Part shown: piece after piece, positions 24,321-37,600 of the stretch
Layout of the letters: the number at the start of each line of letters is the position of its first letter
Numbering within the stretch: the stretch's first letter is position 1
Source of the DNA: Nyssa sinensis
Lineage: Eukaryota; Streptophyta; Magnoliopsida; Cornales; Nyssaceae
DNA length: 64,000 bases
Assembly (NCBI GenBank): GCA_008638375.1
Contig: CM018031.1
Span: 57,958,688 to 58,022,687, forward strand
Reading direction: 5' to 3'
Position numbers and translations under genes: made by a program
The notes under the pieces: generated by a model
What the model saw: the letters and a program-made list of their open reading frames with translations, nothing else
What the model was told of the DNA's origin: nothing
Databases searched by the model: none

Positions 24321-25420
24321 AGAGGATAATGTCCCTCTCCTTCGAGTTTATGTTGCATTCTTTCATTAATGAGATGAATTTAAAAAAAAAATGGAACAGG
24401 ACAGAGATGGAAAATTATGCTAAACACAGACATGGATTAAGGGTAGGGGTGCAACTCAAGGTGGGTCGAGCCTGGTTTGAGGATTGTCTAGGTTCAACCC
24501 GAGTTCTACAAGAGTGAGTCCGAACCCAATCTTGAACCTGAACCTATTTGCCCAAGTATAGATATACTCGTATTGAATTAGGCCCGGACCCAAAAAAAAA
24601 AACTAGGAAACAAACAAAGAATTTTCAAATAATGACGATTATTGCACTGATATGAGATTAACATGAATCAAAGAAAATTAACAAACAACAATAATTGGTC
24701 AAAAAATGGAAAAATGAAAAATTAGTAAAAAAAAATCAACAAAAAACAACAATCAATATATCTCATTGTTTCCCTTATCTGTGAAACTAGTAGCAAGTGA
24801 GAGAAAACACTCAGTAACTATGGAATGATATTAATACACACATTTATCATATAAATTCACAAACATTCCATAGACAAATCAGACATTAAACTTGTTGGCT
24901 ATCTTGGCAAATCAACACATTACACAAACAAGTTATATCATTTCCTTTTCAAGCAGCGGGCTCAAGGCAGCAAGCACAATGATGACAGGATATGACATTA
25001 CCCGTTCATTTTCAAATGACATAATATATTCAAGTTTTCACGGGGAATAAAATAGGTTAGTTCCTTTCTACTTATGAATCAAAATATAGAATGGAACAAA
25101 ATGATTATATAATTAACACCTACAAACAATAGGAAAACAATTAACAAGAATTGAAATAATTATTTGAAAGGAAAAATATTCCACAATTCAAACTATATGA
25201 TGTTACACCAAGTTTTCCATTAACATCTTCTAATAAAATGCTAGAGTTCGGACGGTGGACGAGTTAGTTTGAAAGACTTATTGTAAATTCGAAAGTCTCA
25301 AGTTTAATTTACTGTGCTTATGACTCGTGAGATTTCTGGACTTTCTTATGTGTAGGAAGTAGATTAGTCCAACGAAGTTAGGGTATTACTTTATTTGATC
25401 AAAAAAATAAAAAAAGGAAA
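24321..25420. other. No gene seen; one hAT-like terminus near 24446
   Basis: AGGGGTGCAACTCAAGGTGG followed by GGTCGAGCC and AGGTTCAACCCGAG resembles a hAT terminal and subterminal region. No partner end or target duplication was found, so no element is called. The rest is AT-rich without recognisable genes. Confidence 0.4.
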
Positions 25421-25429
25421 TGCTGAATG

Positions 25430-26110
25430 AAAATTGTGTTAGGAAAAATTATATTTTATCAGAATACTGTACTTGAAAAAACTTACAACACTTTATAATA
25501 AATATTATACTATAAAAATAGTTTGAAACAATTTCAGAATCATATAAGACAGAACATAATTCTCAAAATACTGTAAATACAAAAACAAAAATTAAATGAA
25601 AACAAACAGAAATTATAACTTGCAGTTTTTCACGAAAATACCAGAAGTAAAGCAATGGTGATTGATCAGGACTAGTGTCTTACACTATGTCCTTAAGACA
25701 ATGTCGCCCTTGCATTGCTGTTTTCTAGTTTTAAATGACAGTTGTCTCCCATGATACAATTGTCACGCATAATAAATGGAAACACTCCAATCTTATGTGC
25801 ACAGCAAACCAAAACTTGTCATTGAACTCTCTAAATATACAAATTCGCAGTATGTATGAACTTAATTTTAAAATTCATGAAATTGAATGAATGATGATGA
25901 AGGCGAATTGGGTTTATATAGGTGATTTGGTGGCTATTCGAAAGAAGGAAAAGTAAGAGGAAAGGAGGAGTGAGAGGAAAGGAAGAGTTATCCGTGGAGA
26001 TTTGACAAAAGTATTCATCTCATCTTGTTTGATAGAGAAAGAAAAGAAAAGAAAGAAAGTAGGGATATAGTGTTAGACTTCAGCATCATACCTTCTATGT
26101 TGAAATTTTT
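25430..26110. repeat. Possible diverged Copia-type LTR
   Basis: Blocks here parallel the Copia LTR at 9400-10581 in the same order: a TGTCCTTAAGACAATGTCG-like block, then CATGATACAATTGTCACGC, GAAACACTCC, TTGAACTCTCT and GGGTTTATATAGGTGA. Identity is low and the ends are not defined. It could be a solo LTR of a related family just upstream of the proteasome gene. Confidence 0.4.
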
Positions 26111-26359
26111 TTCTTAAAAGGAAAAATTATAAAAAAACAAAGTTAAGTTTATTTTCCTCTCACCTGGGGAGGAATAAAAATGGCAGGCTTCGAGGGAAAA
26201 AGTCTCCTCCTTCCTTACTTTCCTTCACCCTTTCCATCATACCAAACTGTAGTAATATTGTAATAACATCCTTTTCTCTCCATTTTCTTTTTTTTTTTGG
26301 GTCAACAGGAAAGAGTTTCCACTCCATTTTCCCTCCCCCCTCCTGCTACCAAATCTACG

Positions 26360-26430
26360 GGCTGGACCATGGGCTTCTGCCAGCTCAGAGTCCAGAGCCC
26401 AGCCCAATTCTTAATGGAGCCCAGTCCCAT
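26360..26430 (+). promoter_or_regulatory. Cluster of site II (TGGGCY) motifs upstream of the proteasome gene
   Basis: TGGGCT occurs at 26370-26375, and its complement AGCCCA at 26396-26401, 26401-26406 and 26418-26423, giving four in 54 bp. Site II elements bind TCP factors and are common in promoters of plant housekeeping and proliferation genes. The cluster lies 130-180 bp before the ATG, so it may fall in the core promoter or the 5'UTR. Confidence 0.5.
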
Positions 26431-26550
26431 TGACAATCCTGGTTTTCTTGACAGAAGGGAAAGCAAGTTCCAATATTTAATCAGGATCGCAACCAAACGT
26501 CACTCAAATTTTCTTCCGAAGCCTTCCCAAGTCACCGCTCAAATCTGAAA

Positions 26551-29500
26551 ATGAATGTGAGTTTCAGGCCACAATTGGTTTTGTTGATTTTATATTTCTC
26601 TCTCATTGAAGATTGTTCATTGATTTCTGCTGTTTGTTATCTCTATGCAGCTGATCGATTCTACCCAAGCTAAAAATACTTTACTGAGCTCTGAAATCGC
26701 AGCATCAGAGAGAACCCTGTACGTACTCTCTCATGTTCTCTTTCTACATACATATACATTTATACGGGTATCTATCCACGAGGGTTAAAAATCAGTTTAA
26801 AGATCGAACGCATCAAACAAAATTAAACGCTAGGGTGTGGTTGTTCGATCTTGAGGATTTATGGGGTTAGGGTTTTGGACCATTGAATAAGGGCTTTCCA
26901 GTATATATACTCGTATACACATATACATAAACAGACAGCACCCACGCATGCACACGTATATGCATTGGATACAGACGCATATGACACACATTGAATGTAG
27001 TGGTCAGGGATGGAGCCAATAATTTACTCTCTGGGGGCAAAATTTGTTCTTAATGTTCAAATCATAAATTTAAAAATCAAAGAAGTATAGAACTTAATAT
27101 TGATTGATAATAGAAGGGAATTTACAAATTAGACAAGAAGTTCAACCTGAAAACAAGAGACCCTTAAAATACTACAGGCTATACAAAAAATCCTAAAAAT
27201 GGATAACAGTCCCATACAAGATCCCCATCCACTAAAAGCCTCACAAAATAGCCCAAACAGGGTAGAAGCGTGCTCTATTCAATGCATTCACAATTGTTTC
27301 TGGTGAAGTCCACATGTTTTGGAAAGATTGCATGGTAGCCTAATTATCGAAACATGTCCCTAAACCTTTTATTTGTATATCATGGTTTGTTTGTAAAGTG
27401 TGAAAAATGCTAAACCTTATTGGGTAAGATGTAAGAGTATTTCATTAAAATACGCCCAATTTTTGTTTTTGAATACAAATGACATTTGATATTCTTTTTA
27501 TTACACTTCTATATATATATATTTTGAATCAGATTACACTAATATATTTTATTATAGATCATATAGATTTCTAAGAAAAGAGACTCTAAATTAGGGTCTC
27601 ATCACCCATGTTGTCCAAAAAATCAACAAAGTATGCATATGAGGGGTATTTCTTTATAACCCAAAAGTATAAAAGTTTTAAAAAATACCCTTTCAATCTA
27701 CAAATATCCTTCGCCTCCCCTTTGAAAAGATGCCGGATCCTTTTCCTCCAAATACATCAAAACAAACAAATAGGAGCTACCTTCCAAACCTTGATCTCCT
27801 TCCCCCTTGCCACCACCTCCTATCCGACGCTGCAAAAATCCTTAACCGAGAAATGCATTACCCAAGAACAACCAAATAAAGAGAATAATAAGCCCCACAC
27901 TTCCTTCACAATGAAGGAAGAGGTGGCTTATGGACTCTTCCCCCTTCAAAACACATGCTACACCTCTTGGCAAGATGAAAACCTCTCTCTTGAGGTTATC
28001 CATTGTCAAAACTGCCCCCATACAGGGATCAAACAAAAAAGTCGCTTTGACCTGGGCTTTAGTGCCCCACTCTGCTTTCAAAGGAAAATGCGTTTCTCCG
28101 TTTCTAGCTAAATCCCTATAATGGGATCCCTATATTTGAAATTATTTTGAAGAGTATAAGAGTTTTTTATTTTATTTTTTAAAAATGAGGGTGGCATGGC
28201 CTGCAGTATCTCCGCCCCTTGTCGTGGCTGTATTGATACATTGATTATCTGGTGTTACTACTTGTGAAATCATAATCTGGATGGGGTTTGGTACAGGTAT
28301 CCATACGTGACTGGCACATCTGTTATAGGTATCAAATACAAGGATGGTATTCTCATGGCTGCTGATATGGGAGGTAGCTGCTCAATACTTAAGTTTATGT
28401 TATTTCTGTTATATTAAATTAAATTGATTTTTCAAGTATTTTTTGATTCTATGGTATCGACATTTTATTAGCTTGAATGGATTTTTTTATTTTTTAAAGA
28501 ATTTCATTATGTCACAACACTTAATTATGGTGTCAATTGGATGAACTTTAATTCCTCTCTCACAATATAATAAGTTGGACTCACAATATAAAAAGTAGCA
28601 TTGTTGGTCCAGATGCCTCTAAGCTCACACAGTTATTTGCATATTTGTGACATAAACTTGTAAAATGTTCAGTGTGTGCGCGTGTGTATTTGTTGTGCTG
28701 CTCTGGATGCTTTTGGCTTTCACAGTCACTTACATATTTGTGATGTAGTTTTCTATATGTTCAGAATGTGTGTATGCATGTGTGGGTGGGGGTTATGGCA
28801 CGAAATCCTCGTTCATCTGAATAGAGAACTTACAGACAGAACTCGAGTGTTATCACTTTCTGTTAATTTTTTCTTTCTTTTCAGCTTCCCCCTTCCCCCC
28901 TTCAAAATTTATCTTGTGTATAAAATCGTAGTAATTTTTTTTTCTTTATATGATTGTTGAATGTGTTGCATTTTTATTCTTCAATTATACAAGCGCGCAA
29001 CCGAAAATATTCTACTAGAAGAACTGATAAATGATGTCAACTGGAAGTGTTAGCATTCATGTCTAAATAGTCCAGATACTCATGATTCTGCACCTGCACC
29101 AATGCGAGCTCACTGACTTGAATTTGTGGTTTTAAGCTTTTCTTTTTCATTTTTTCTTTTAGCCATTTCATGTAACATATATGATGCATGCTAGTGCTTC
29201 CTAACATCATAGAAGAGCAGAGCTGGTAAAATTTCTTCCTGAGAGAATGCTTTGCATTGCAGACTAGGGTGGAACTGTGGACTATTTTTCCACTCTTTTT
29301 TATTGTTTTCTGATGACTATAGTTTTTTTTTTTTTTAAAATATAAATACAAAATGCTTGAATTTGGGTGAAATTAATTTTAAACAGCAGGAAACAACGTC
29401 CTCTTTTTTTTTTTTTAATTTAAAATGATGGTTAACTCTTTTTGGTTAGTTGGCGATTTTAATCTCCTTTCTCTCTCTCTCTCAATTGCAACAACTTTGC

Positions 29501-32500
29501 ATTTTTTTCCCCTGACAAATACAACTTTTATGTACGTTTAACTCTTTAGTACCTTGTACTAGTAGAATAAGAATGCATTATATTAGTAATTAAGTATCAA
29601 TTTACCCAAAAAAAAATCACTTTAGAAAGGTTGTCAGACTAATTTTTTTGTCCTCACAGATTGGTGGATGGTACTGTTGTTGAACTTCGTATTGCTTTAA
29701 TTGGTTAACTAGTCTTGCTAGTTAGTGAGGGGACTCTCATCATTAAAGCAGCATAATCAACCCACTTTATTGTATGCAACATAAAAGAATTGCAAAGCAG
29801 GTGGTTATATTGGATATATCCATTGCTACCCGAATGAATTATCTGATTTATTTATGATACATAAGAAGTTTTTTGGAATGAATAGAGATCCACTGCCAAG
29901 CTAATTGGACTTTCTCCCAAGCACAGCCTTCTACTAATTTGCTTTGTTCATTTTTGTGATCGATATTTCTACACATCCGTTTAGTTTAATTGGAGCCTGG
30001 ACTACGTAATAAGTGAAAATTGCCTATAATTCATGGGATATATATATATATATATCTACTAGGTGAAACCATAATTTTTAAAAGTACAATCAACAGTGGT
30101 ATGTAGCATCCTTATTGAAGATGCAAAAAATCTGCTGAGGTTCTGATCCGTTTGTTGCTTGAATGTCTAGAATGCAGAGCAAGTGGCTTTGTAAATCTAA
30201 ATGTTAAAATGGTTGTAAATAAATGGTGAAACTGGAGAATTACTTCCTAAGAAGCACGAATATAGATACAGAACATGGACACATAAACACGTTATTTCTA
30301 AAAAAAAAAAAGAAATGGACACGTCAAGGACACATTGAATATATATATATATATATAAATTTTTATATAACCATATAATAAAACCTAATGTTATTACAAT
30401 TAAAATTGGCATAAAAATATATAAATCACAAAAATATTATAAAGATATTAAAATAACAAAGACAATAAATAAAATTAATGAACTTCTTCATTTAATCATC
30501 AACATCCATAATTAAAGTTCCAAAACAACTTTACCAATTATTACATAGAACATATGTGTGCGTGCGTGTCTATATATATATATATATATAACCCAAAAAA
30601 AGAAATAAGGAGAAGAAGAGGAAAAAATCCAAAAAAGGATGGAAAAAAATAGAAATTGTGTCCCAATAGTGTCCATAATGTGTTTGAAATTCTAGGAAAA
30701 AAGTACACTTTTTTTCGCATGTTCGATACGTATCCAGAAAGTGTTTAAGAGTGTTGGTATCCGATACGTGTTTGACACGGACTCTTGAGCCAAAATAGTG
30801 TCCGTGCTTCATTTTTTGATTGGTAAATGTAAATTATATATAACAAGAAGCCTGAGGGGGGCTACCCCGTATACATACAAAAGGGACCGACTACAAATTC
30901 AAAGCTTAAAATTCTCCAAAAAATCCATGAGCCTATCTCAATACATAGAGTATTCTTCTCCAAAAGAAAATGTGTTTCAAAAAAGTATCGTTCAATTTCC
31001 AAGGGGGAGATTTGTGATGACGATGAAAGGGGAGCGAACACTGATAATGATTTTGGTTGGGAAGATGACGATTCCTTCCTGATCAGTTCAGAGGATTACA
31101 TAGAGGCAAGCACAGAATTGGGTACGGTAATTTCAAAAACCGGGGATGTTGGGAGCAATGGGGGTCGAGAAGACCCGCTAGTTGGGGAGGAGAACCAGGG
31201 TGTGGATGGGATTATTATGCCGAGGGAGTTAACCAAGGGACTTTGCTTGGTGCAGGAAGGACCGAGGCTAGAAGGGGTAACTGAGGACCAAGCTATGGCT
31301 CATATGAGTTTGGGCGATGAAGATAGTTTGCACTGTGAACCTTTGACAGTGGTGCTCCTAGAGTTGGCTTTGTCTAATTGTAGGCCAAATGGCTACTTCC
31401 TTTTTTTTTTTTTTTTATGTTTTGAGAAAAAATAGAGAATTGAGTGTTACTTCTAATTATGAATTTGGAAAAGCACAGGTTTTGTTGGGCGAACGTGAGG
31501 AATTGAAAAGTAGGAATATTAATTTGAAGATTTAATTATGGTATCTACTTAATGTCTGTTTGATTTAACTTATATTCAACATGTAATAAATAGTATAGTC
31601 AATAGTGTGCTATGCCAGGGATGGCTTTGATAGAATGAATTTTTGGTAAGGTTCTTAAGACCTTATTTTGAACCTTATGATAGTCAAACTTTCAAAATTA
31701 AGATCTAAATCATTTGGTGTTAGAAATTCTTACCATTTTGTGCTAGGCATGGATATGCTCCAGCTAGTTTCTTGAGAGAAAGGGTAGGAAAGAAAAGAAA
31801 AGAAAAGAAAATATCTATATCAAATCTAATATTTGGTATTGCTTAGGTTGGGATGCTTGTCATACATAATATAAGATTTTTAAGTTTTATTTGAATTTCA
31901 TTCTTAAAGCAAAAACATTGTATTCAACTTTTTGATTCCTCCATTTTCCTTGAGAGCTAGAAGTGGTGTAAGTAGTGTTGTTAAAGGCAACTAGGCACTC
32001 ATCTAGGTGATTAGGCATTGTGCCTTGGAACACTTTAGGCGAGGAGACTTTAAGAGGTGTTGCCTAGGCAATTGCTTTGATTAAGGCGAAAGGTGTTGAG
32101 GCAATATCTCATAACCGAAACTTAATTTACTTAAATATACTAATGTATATTGTCTCGATGTCGTAGGAATAACGATATTTCTGTCCATACAATATTTACA
32201 CAATATAAAAGAAACGGAAAGGGAGAAAAAATCTTAGAATGGTCTCATTACTTAAAATGTCATATCTCATCCTTTAGATTAAATTTTTCAGTGTTACATG
32301 AAAATTATTATATAAGATATTGTTTAACTTTTAATGTTTAACATGTTTTTTTTTTTTTGGATTAACTTAGCGCCTTGCTTCATTCATATTAGCTTTTTTT
32401 TGTCGCCTTGATTTTCGGGTAATGTAGGACTTTAGCACCTCTTGCCTTTAACTACACGGAGTGTAAGTATAGTGCTTGGCTAGCAGGTGCATATCCATGA

Positions 32501-34580
32501 CGGAAGTTCTATGGTTTTGAGCTTGCGGCTTGACCTTATGCCTCATTTGGGATGTGCTTCTCCAATTCTCCAATAGTTCTACATAGAGGTGTCAAGCAGG
32601 TTGACCCAGCCCGACCCACCAAAGCTAGTCCGATTCGTGCTTTTGTGTTGTCTAGGATTGGCTTTGCATGGCATGGCACACAAGTGCCAGGCCTTGGTCC
32701 AGCTTGATCCATGGGCATGGCACGGTTCAGGTTTGTGCCATGCCCATGAGTTGTGCTGTTGCGTGTTGTGCAGTGCCTGGGTTGTTTCATGCCGTGCTTG
32801 TTACAAAATTTCTCCTCAAATTATGTGTTATATGGCTATTAGGAGGGGTAATTTTGAACCAAATTCTCAAAGTTTAATCGTGTTGTGCCATGCTTGGGAT
32901 GTGCCTCCTGTTGTGCTGTGCCTCTTGCCTTGTCGTGCCATACTTGTGTCTGAGTTGTGCTTGTCCTGTTGGGCTTAGAGATGAGGCCCAACACGGCACA
33001 TGGACTAGGCACAAGCACGACACGACCTGCTAGGAACCTTGTTGTGCTGTGCCTCGTGTCGTGGATGTGCTCGGTCTATGCTCACCCGGCCCAATTTACA
33101 CCTCTAGTTCTACAATGTATTGTCAATAGACTCAAGTCACTCAATACTGCAATTCAGTTGTTCTTGAACTTGTGCCCCTTTTGGGCTGTTCAATGGTTCT
33201 ACAATGTATTGTGAATAATGCAATTCAATTGTTCTCCTCTCTGCCCTCTCAAGTATTCAACCTTTTAATATGGTATTTTAATTTAATAGCTTCATACCTT
33301 TAAGGCTTTCATTAATTGATGGTTTAAAGTTAAGACACATGGAAGGATGACAAGGCATTTTATAATAATGGTTTTAAATTTTAGTTTACTTACTTTCTGC
33401 TCTCCCCTTAATTTTTTTAAAATGGTAATCATAATGTAAGCTGAAACTTGCAACCTGATTTTTGTGGATTTTAGTTTCTCAAGTTTTATAAACAGTAACT
33501 CCACTTCACCAGCTTTTGTACTAGTCTTCAAACCATACAGTTGTTCTGCAATCTTCAGAGTATCGAGAAAAGAGGTCTGTAAATAATTATATCTTCCTAG
33601 ATTTTGCCAGCTATGTCAAAATACTAACTTTTAAAGTTATGGGGCTTGTAACCTGTTTAAACCACTGCAGTCTTTTCTTTCAAATAAGTTTTGGATTTGA
33701 AGTCTGAAGTCTACCGACTGGTTGGTTTTTTGGGTTCACTCTGTGGTTAACTTTGCATCTTGATCATACAAATCAATCAATCTTCTACTGATCCCCCCCA
33801 AAAAGTCAACCAATCTTCTCCTAACAACTCATGTATACGAGACACAATTACTTCCTCCGTTTGTGTACAAGTCAATCAATCTTCTTCTCTTGGGAAAGGC
33901 ATCAATTGTTTTTGTTTGGGGTGCATAGTGCTTGGGGATGACTGGGCCAGATCAATGATTTCAGGTTTTATTGACAACTAGTAATATCAATGTTTTTATT
34001 AAAAGTAGATTTCTATGCCTTCTGCTTCTTACTTTAAACTAGGTAACCAAATCTTCTTCTGCCACCATTTGATTTTAATATAACAGATGGACCAAAATTT
34101 CTATACCTTGAGAGGTTAGAGCTCACTTTGTTGAAATCTTCACTATGCAGGTTGTACTGTTGTTTTTTCTATAACCTCCTGTGATAATAGACACAAAAAA
34201 TAAATAAGTAAAAATCATAGCAGGTTTAAATCCCACCCCCAAGGGCCACTTACTTATTCCCCCCTAAAAAAGAGGTGTTAAAATCATAGAAAACAAATGA
34301 ATTTTATTTTGTGTAGCAAATAACTAAATGAGAATACTATCTTTTCCACGAGGAAAATCATTTTAAGTTGTAGTAGAGTCTAATTTGCAGCACCGCAATC
34401 ATGTTGTCCAAATAAATTTGAAAGAGGCCAAGGGTTTAATCTGAAGCCCTGAATAGTAATGTGAAAGATTGCCTTGGTGTTGGTCCTCTTGATGTGGCAA
34501 GCCGATATATCAACGAGTTCATGAATGTTCTTGTTGTTGCCCATATTCTACTGCTTCTGTTGTTATTGCCCCCCCCCTCC

Positions 34581-34621
<41 letters not shown>

Positions 34622-37600
34622 GCTATGTCGCATTTGGCCATTTCCATATTTGGTTGATGGATCTGACACTTCCTACTTCACTGGAAAGTTTAATTTTAGT
34701 ATTGAGTGAGTTTCTTAATTTGATTGGAAGTTGTTTTCCCCCTAGCGCAGGGTTTGGCACTCGAACAGGATGGTTAGGGTTTAGAAACTACCTGTTTCAG
34801 CTTGGCAAGTTGAAGAGTATTTCTGATCCGGATAGCTTTGTTTAGAGAGTGCGATCATTTGAATTCACTCTGGAGATAATGTCTTTGAAGGGTGAAACAT
34901 TGGGGCTTCGGCTATTTCCAATTTTGATAGTAGTATTTAAGTCTCATGTCCCACGCCATCCTGGCCAACTGATGCATATGTATTGTAGTTATGACAAAGT
35001 TCTTTAATTCTGTTCATTAACAGGTTCCTATGGGTCAACCCTGCGTTACAAGAGTGTGGAGCGATTGAAGCCTGTTGGAAAACATTCTCTTCTTGGTGCA
35101 AGTGGAGAAATTAGTGATTTCCAGGAGATTTTACGGTATCTTGATGAGCTTATGTAAGTATTGGCTGTTTTAGAATGACATTAATTAGCGAATATTGAGT
35201 TTGGCTGAATTGTCCTGTATTCATGTCATTATCTTTTTGTTATTAAAATTATTTTGGGTTGGTGGTGCTTCTAGTGTTACTTTGTAAGTTCTGACTAAGT
35301 GGCTCTTGGTTCGATTGCTTTATTTGTGCAGCTTGTATGACAATATGTGGGATGATGGGAATTCATTGGGGCCTAAAGAGGTCCACAATTACTTAACTCG
35401 GGTGATGTACAATCGTCGCAACAAGTTCAATCCATTGTGGAATTCACTTGTACTGGGTGGAGTGAAAAATGGACAGAAGTATCTTGGAACGGTAATTCTT
35501 AGTTAATCCAATTTCCCAATGTTCAATGATAAACTATGTGCATTTTGGGGGTTTAGCTCTTTTTTTTTAATAATTGTGAATTTATCCAGGTTAGTATGAT
35601 TGGTGTACATTTTGAGGACAATCATGTGGCAACTGGGTTTGGAAATCACCTTGCACGGCCAATTCTCCGTGATGAATGGCATGAGAACTTGAGTTTCGAA
35701 GATGGTGTCAAGTTACTGGAGAAATGCATGCTTGTACTTTTGTATCGTGATAGGTCTGCTGTCAACAAGCTTCAGGTTTGGTTCTTTCTTTCTGAACTTC
35801 TGCTACAATGACCTGTATTAAATGCTAATTCATCATCTTGCACTGTTATAATCATTTTTACTGCATTCTTGAATATTTGAGGAAGCTGAAATTCGAAAGA
35901 CATTTATTGAAAATATTTTTTGATGGAATTAGTTGTCTCGCTGATGCTCTCTGAACTTCTGAAACAACGACCTGTATTAAATGCTATATGTTTCGTCAAC
36001 TTTCACTGATATCTTTATGAAGTAGCTTAGTGTAACTTTTTGTTGACATTTTAATTTTGTCAAAATTTTTAAACTTTCACTGCATTCTTGAATATTTGTG
36101 GGAGCTGAAATTCGAAAGAAATTTTTGCTGAAATTCGGAAGACATTTTTTATTGTTTCTTTACCTGGTTTCTATGAAAGTTATATCTAAATGCTGATATT
36201 TTCTACATTTTCATCACACATTTTCCTAATATTTTTTTTGAGACATCTTCAAATCTTCCACAAAAAGGAAGAAATTTAGTGACCACTTCCTTTTAGCCAT
36301 ATTTATACTCTCTCTCTCTCTCTCTCTCTCTAGCCCAAAGTCAAGATTTGTGCATTCCCTTTATGGGTCTTGCGTCCATCGCGTGTTGGTTGTGCCATGT
36401 GTTGGTCTCTCATTAAGTAATGATCATATTAGTTCCTTGAGAGAGTCAATGTACATTATGCCTTGGCTTTGAACCTATACAGGTATCTATCTTGAGGTTA
36501 CCTTGAGGTTAACTCCTTTGAGTGAATCCCCTTTCGAGTTATTTTCTTAGGTCGAGCTAATCTCCGGCTTCTTAGTATGGTTTTTGTGTACCTCATCCTC
36601 TCTTAATCATATGACCTTCACCTTGTCAACTTGTGATTGCCTGAGGCTGGGGGCAGACCTCGTAGCTCTTTGAGGGCGGTGTGCGAGGCTTAATGACTAA
36701 AGTTGTAGGTTCAACAACGTTTGACTCAACATTGGTTCCACTTTATATCTTGTTGACTCAACATTGGTTCCGCGTTATATCTTGTTGACTCAACATTGGT
36801 TCCGCGTTATATCTTGTTCCTTCTTGTGAAAGAGATTCTTTTAATGTCTTCTTAAATACATAGAGTCATTCTGTGATTATTCCTCAACTCATGCACCTAT
36901 CGTGTGCATGACTGCTATAAATATGAGTAACTTGCTCTTTTGAACACCATGTAAGTTGTATAGTTCCTGAGAGTCACACTTGTATGGATTTTTTCAGTGT
37001 AGTACTTATGTTTTTTTCTTTGATAAGTAAGAATTGTATATATATGGAGCCCAAGAAGGGCAATCAGGGCGAAAACTTCAAAAACTTACATCTGATTAAG
37101 AGAACTCAAAAAGTTTACAAAAGAAGAAACATTTACAGGGAAAGCCTCTTTGGCCCAAAAAAATAATAAATGCAAAAAAGCGTCTTTGAAGAAAGGAGTA
37201 GAGAGCTCCACATCTTCAAAGACACGGTTGTTCCTTTCTTTCCATATACACCACAAGAGGCAGATTGGGGCCAATCGCCAAACTCTCTTGAGGTCCTTTG
37301 GGAGACTACAGCCCTCCCAAGTCAAAAGAAGATCTTTAACCGACCCTGACATTACCCAAGAGAAGCCAAACAGAGCAAAAAAATATTCTAGCAACTCCAC
37401 GAAGCATGACAGTGGATAAGCACATGATCTACCCTTTCCTCCTCATTCTTACACAAAGAGCATCTACTAGCTAAGGAGAAGCCTCGATTCATCAAGTTAT
37501 CCGCCGTAAGGATAGCCTTCCAAGAAGCTTCCCAAGCAAAGAAAGAAGCTTTCGGGGGAACAGTAGCATGCCAAATGAGCTTCCAAGGAAAGGGAGATCT

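Noticed and set aside
24440..24600. hAT-like terminus considered as a full element
   Set aside because: No opposite terminus or 8-bp duplication was found within several kilobases.
27608..28111. 167-residue plus-strand open frame in intron 2
   Set aside because: The opposite strand reads as the LINE zf-RVT domain, so this is its shadow.
32536..33214. Overlapping Cys/His-rich open frames near the intron 3 hAT MITE
   Set aside because: They come from low-complexity words inside a non-autonomous hAT element with clear ends and target duplication.
34436..34845. Open frames on both strands across the C-run/(CT)n tract
   Set aside because: Dinucleotide repeats are open in all frames; no domain outside the tract.
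36721..36816. Direct repeats considered as a CRISPR array
   Set aside because: The units are contiguous with no spacers, and the host is a plant.
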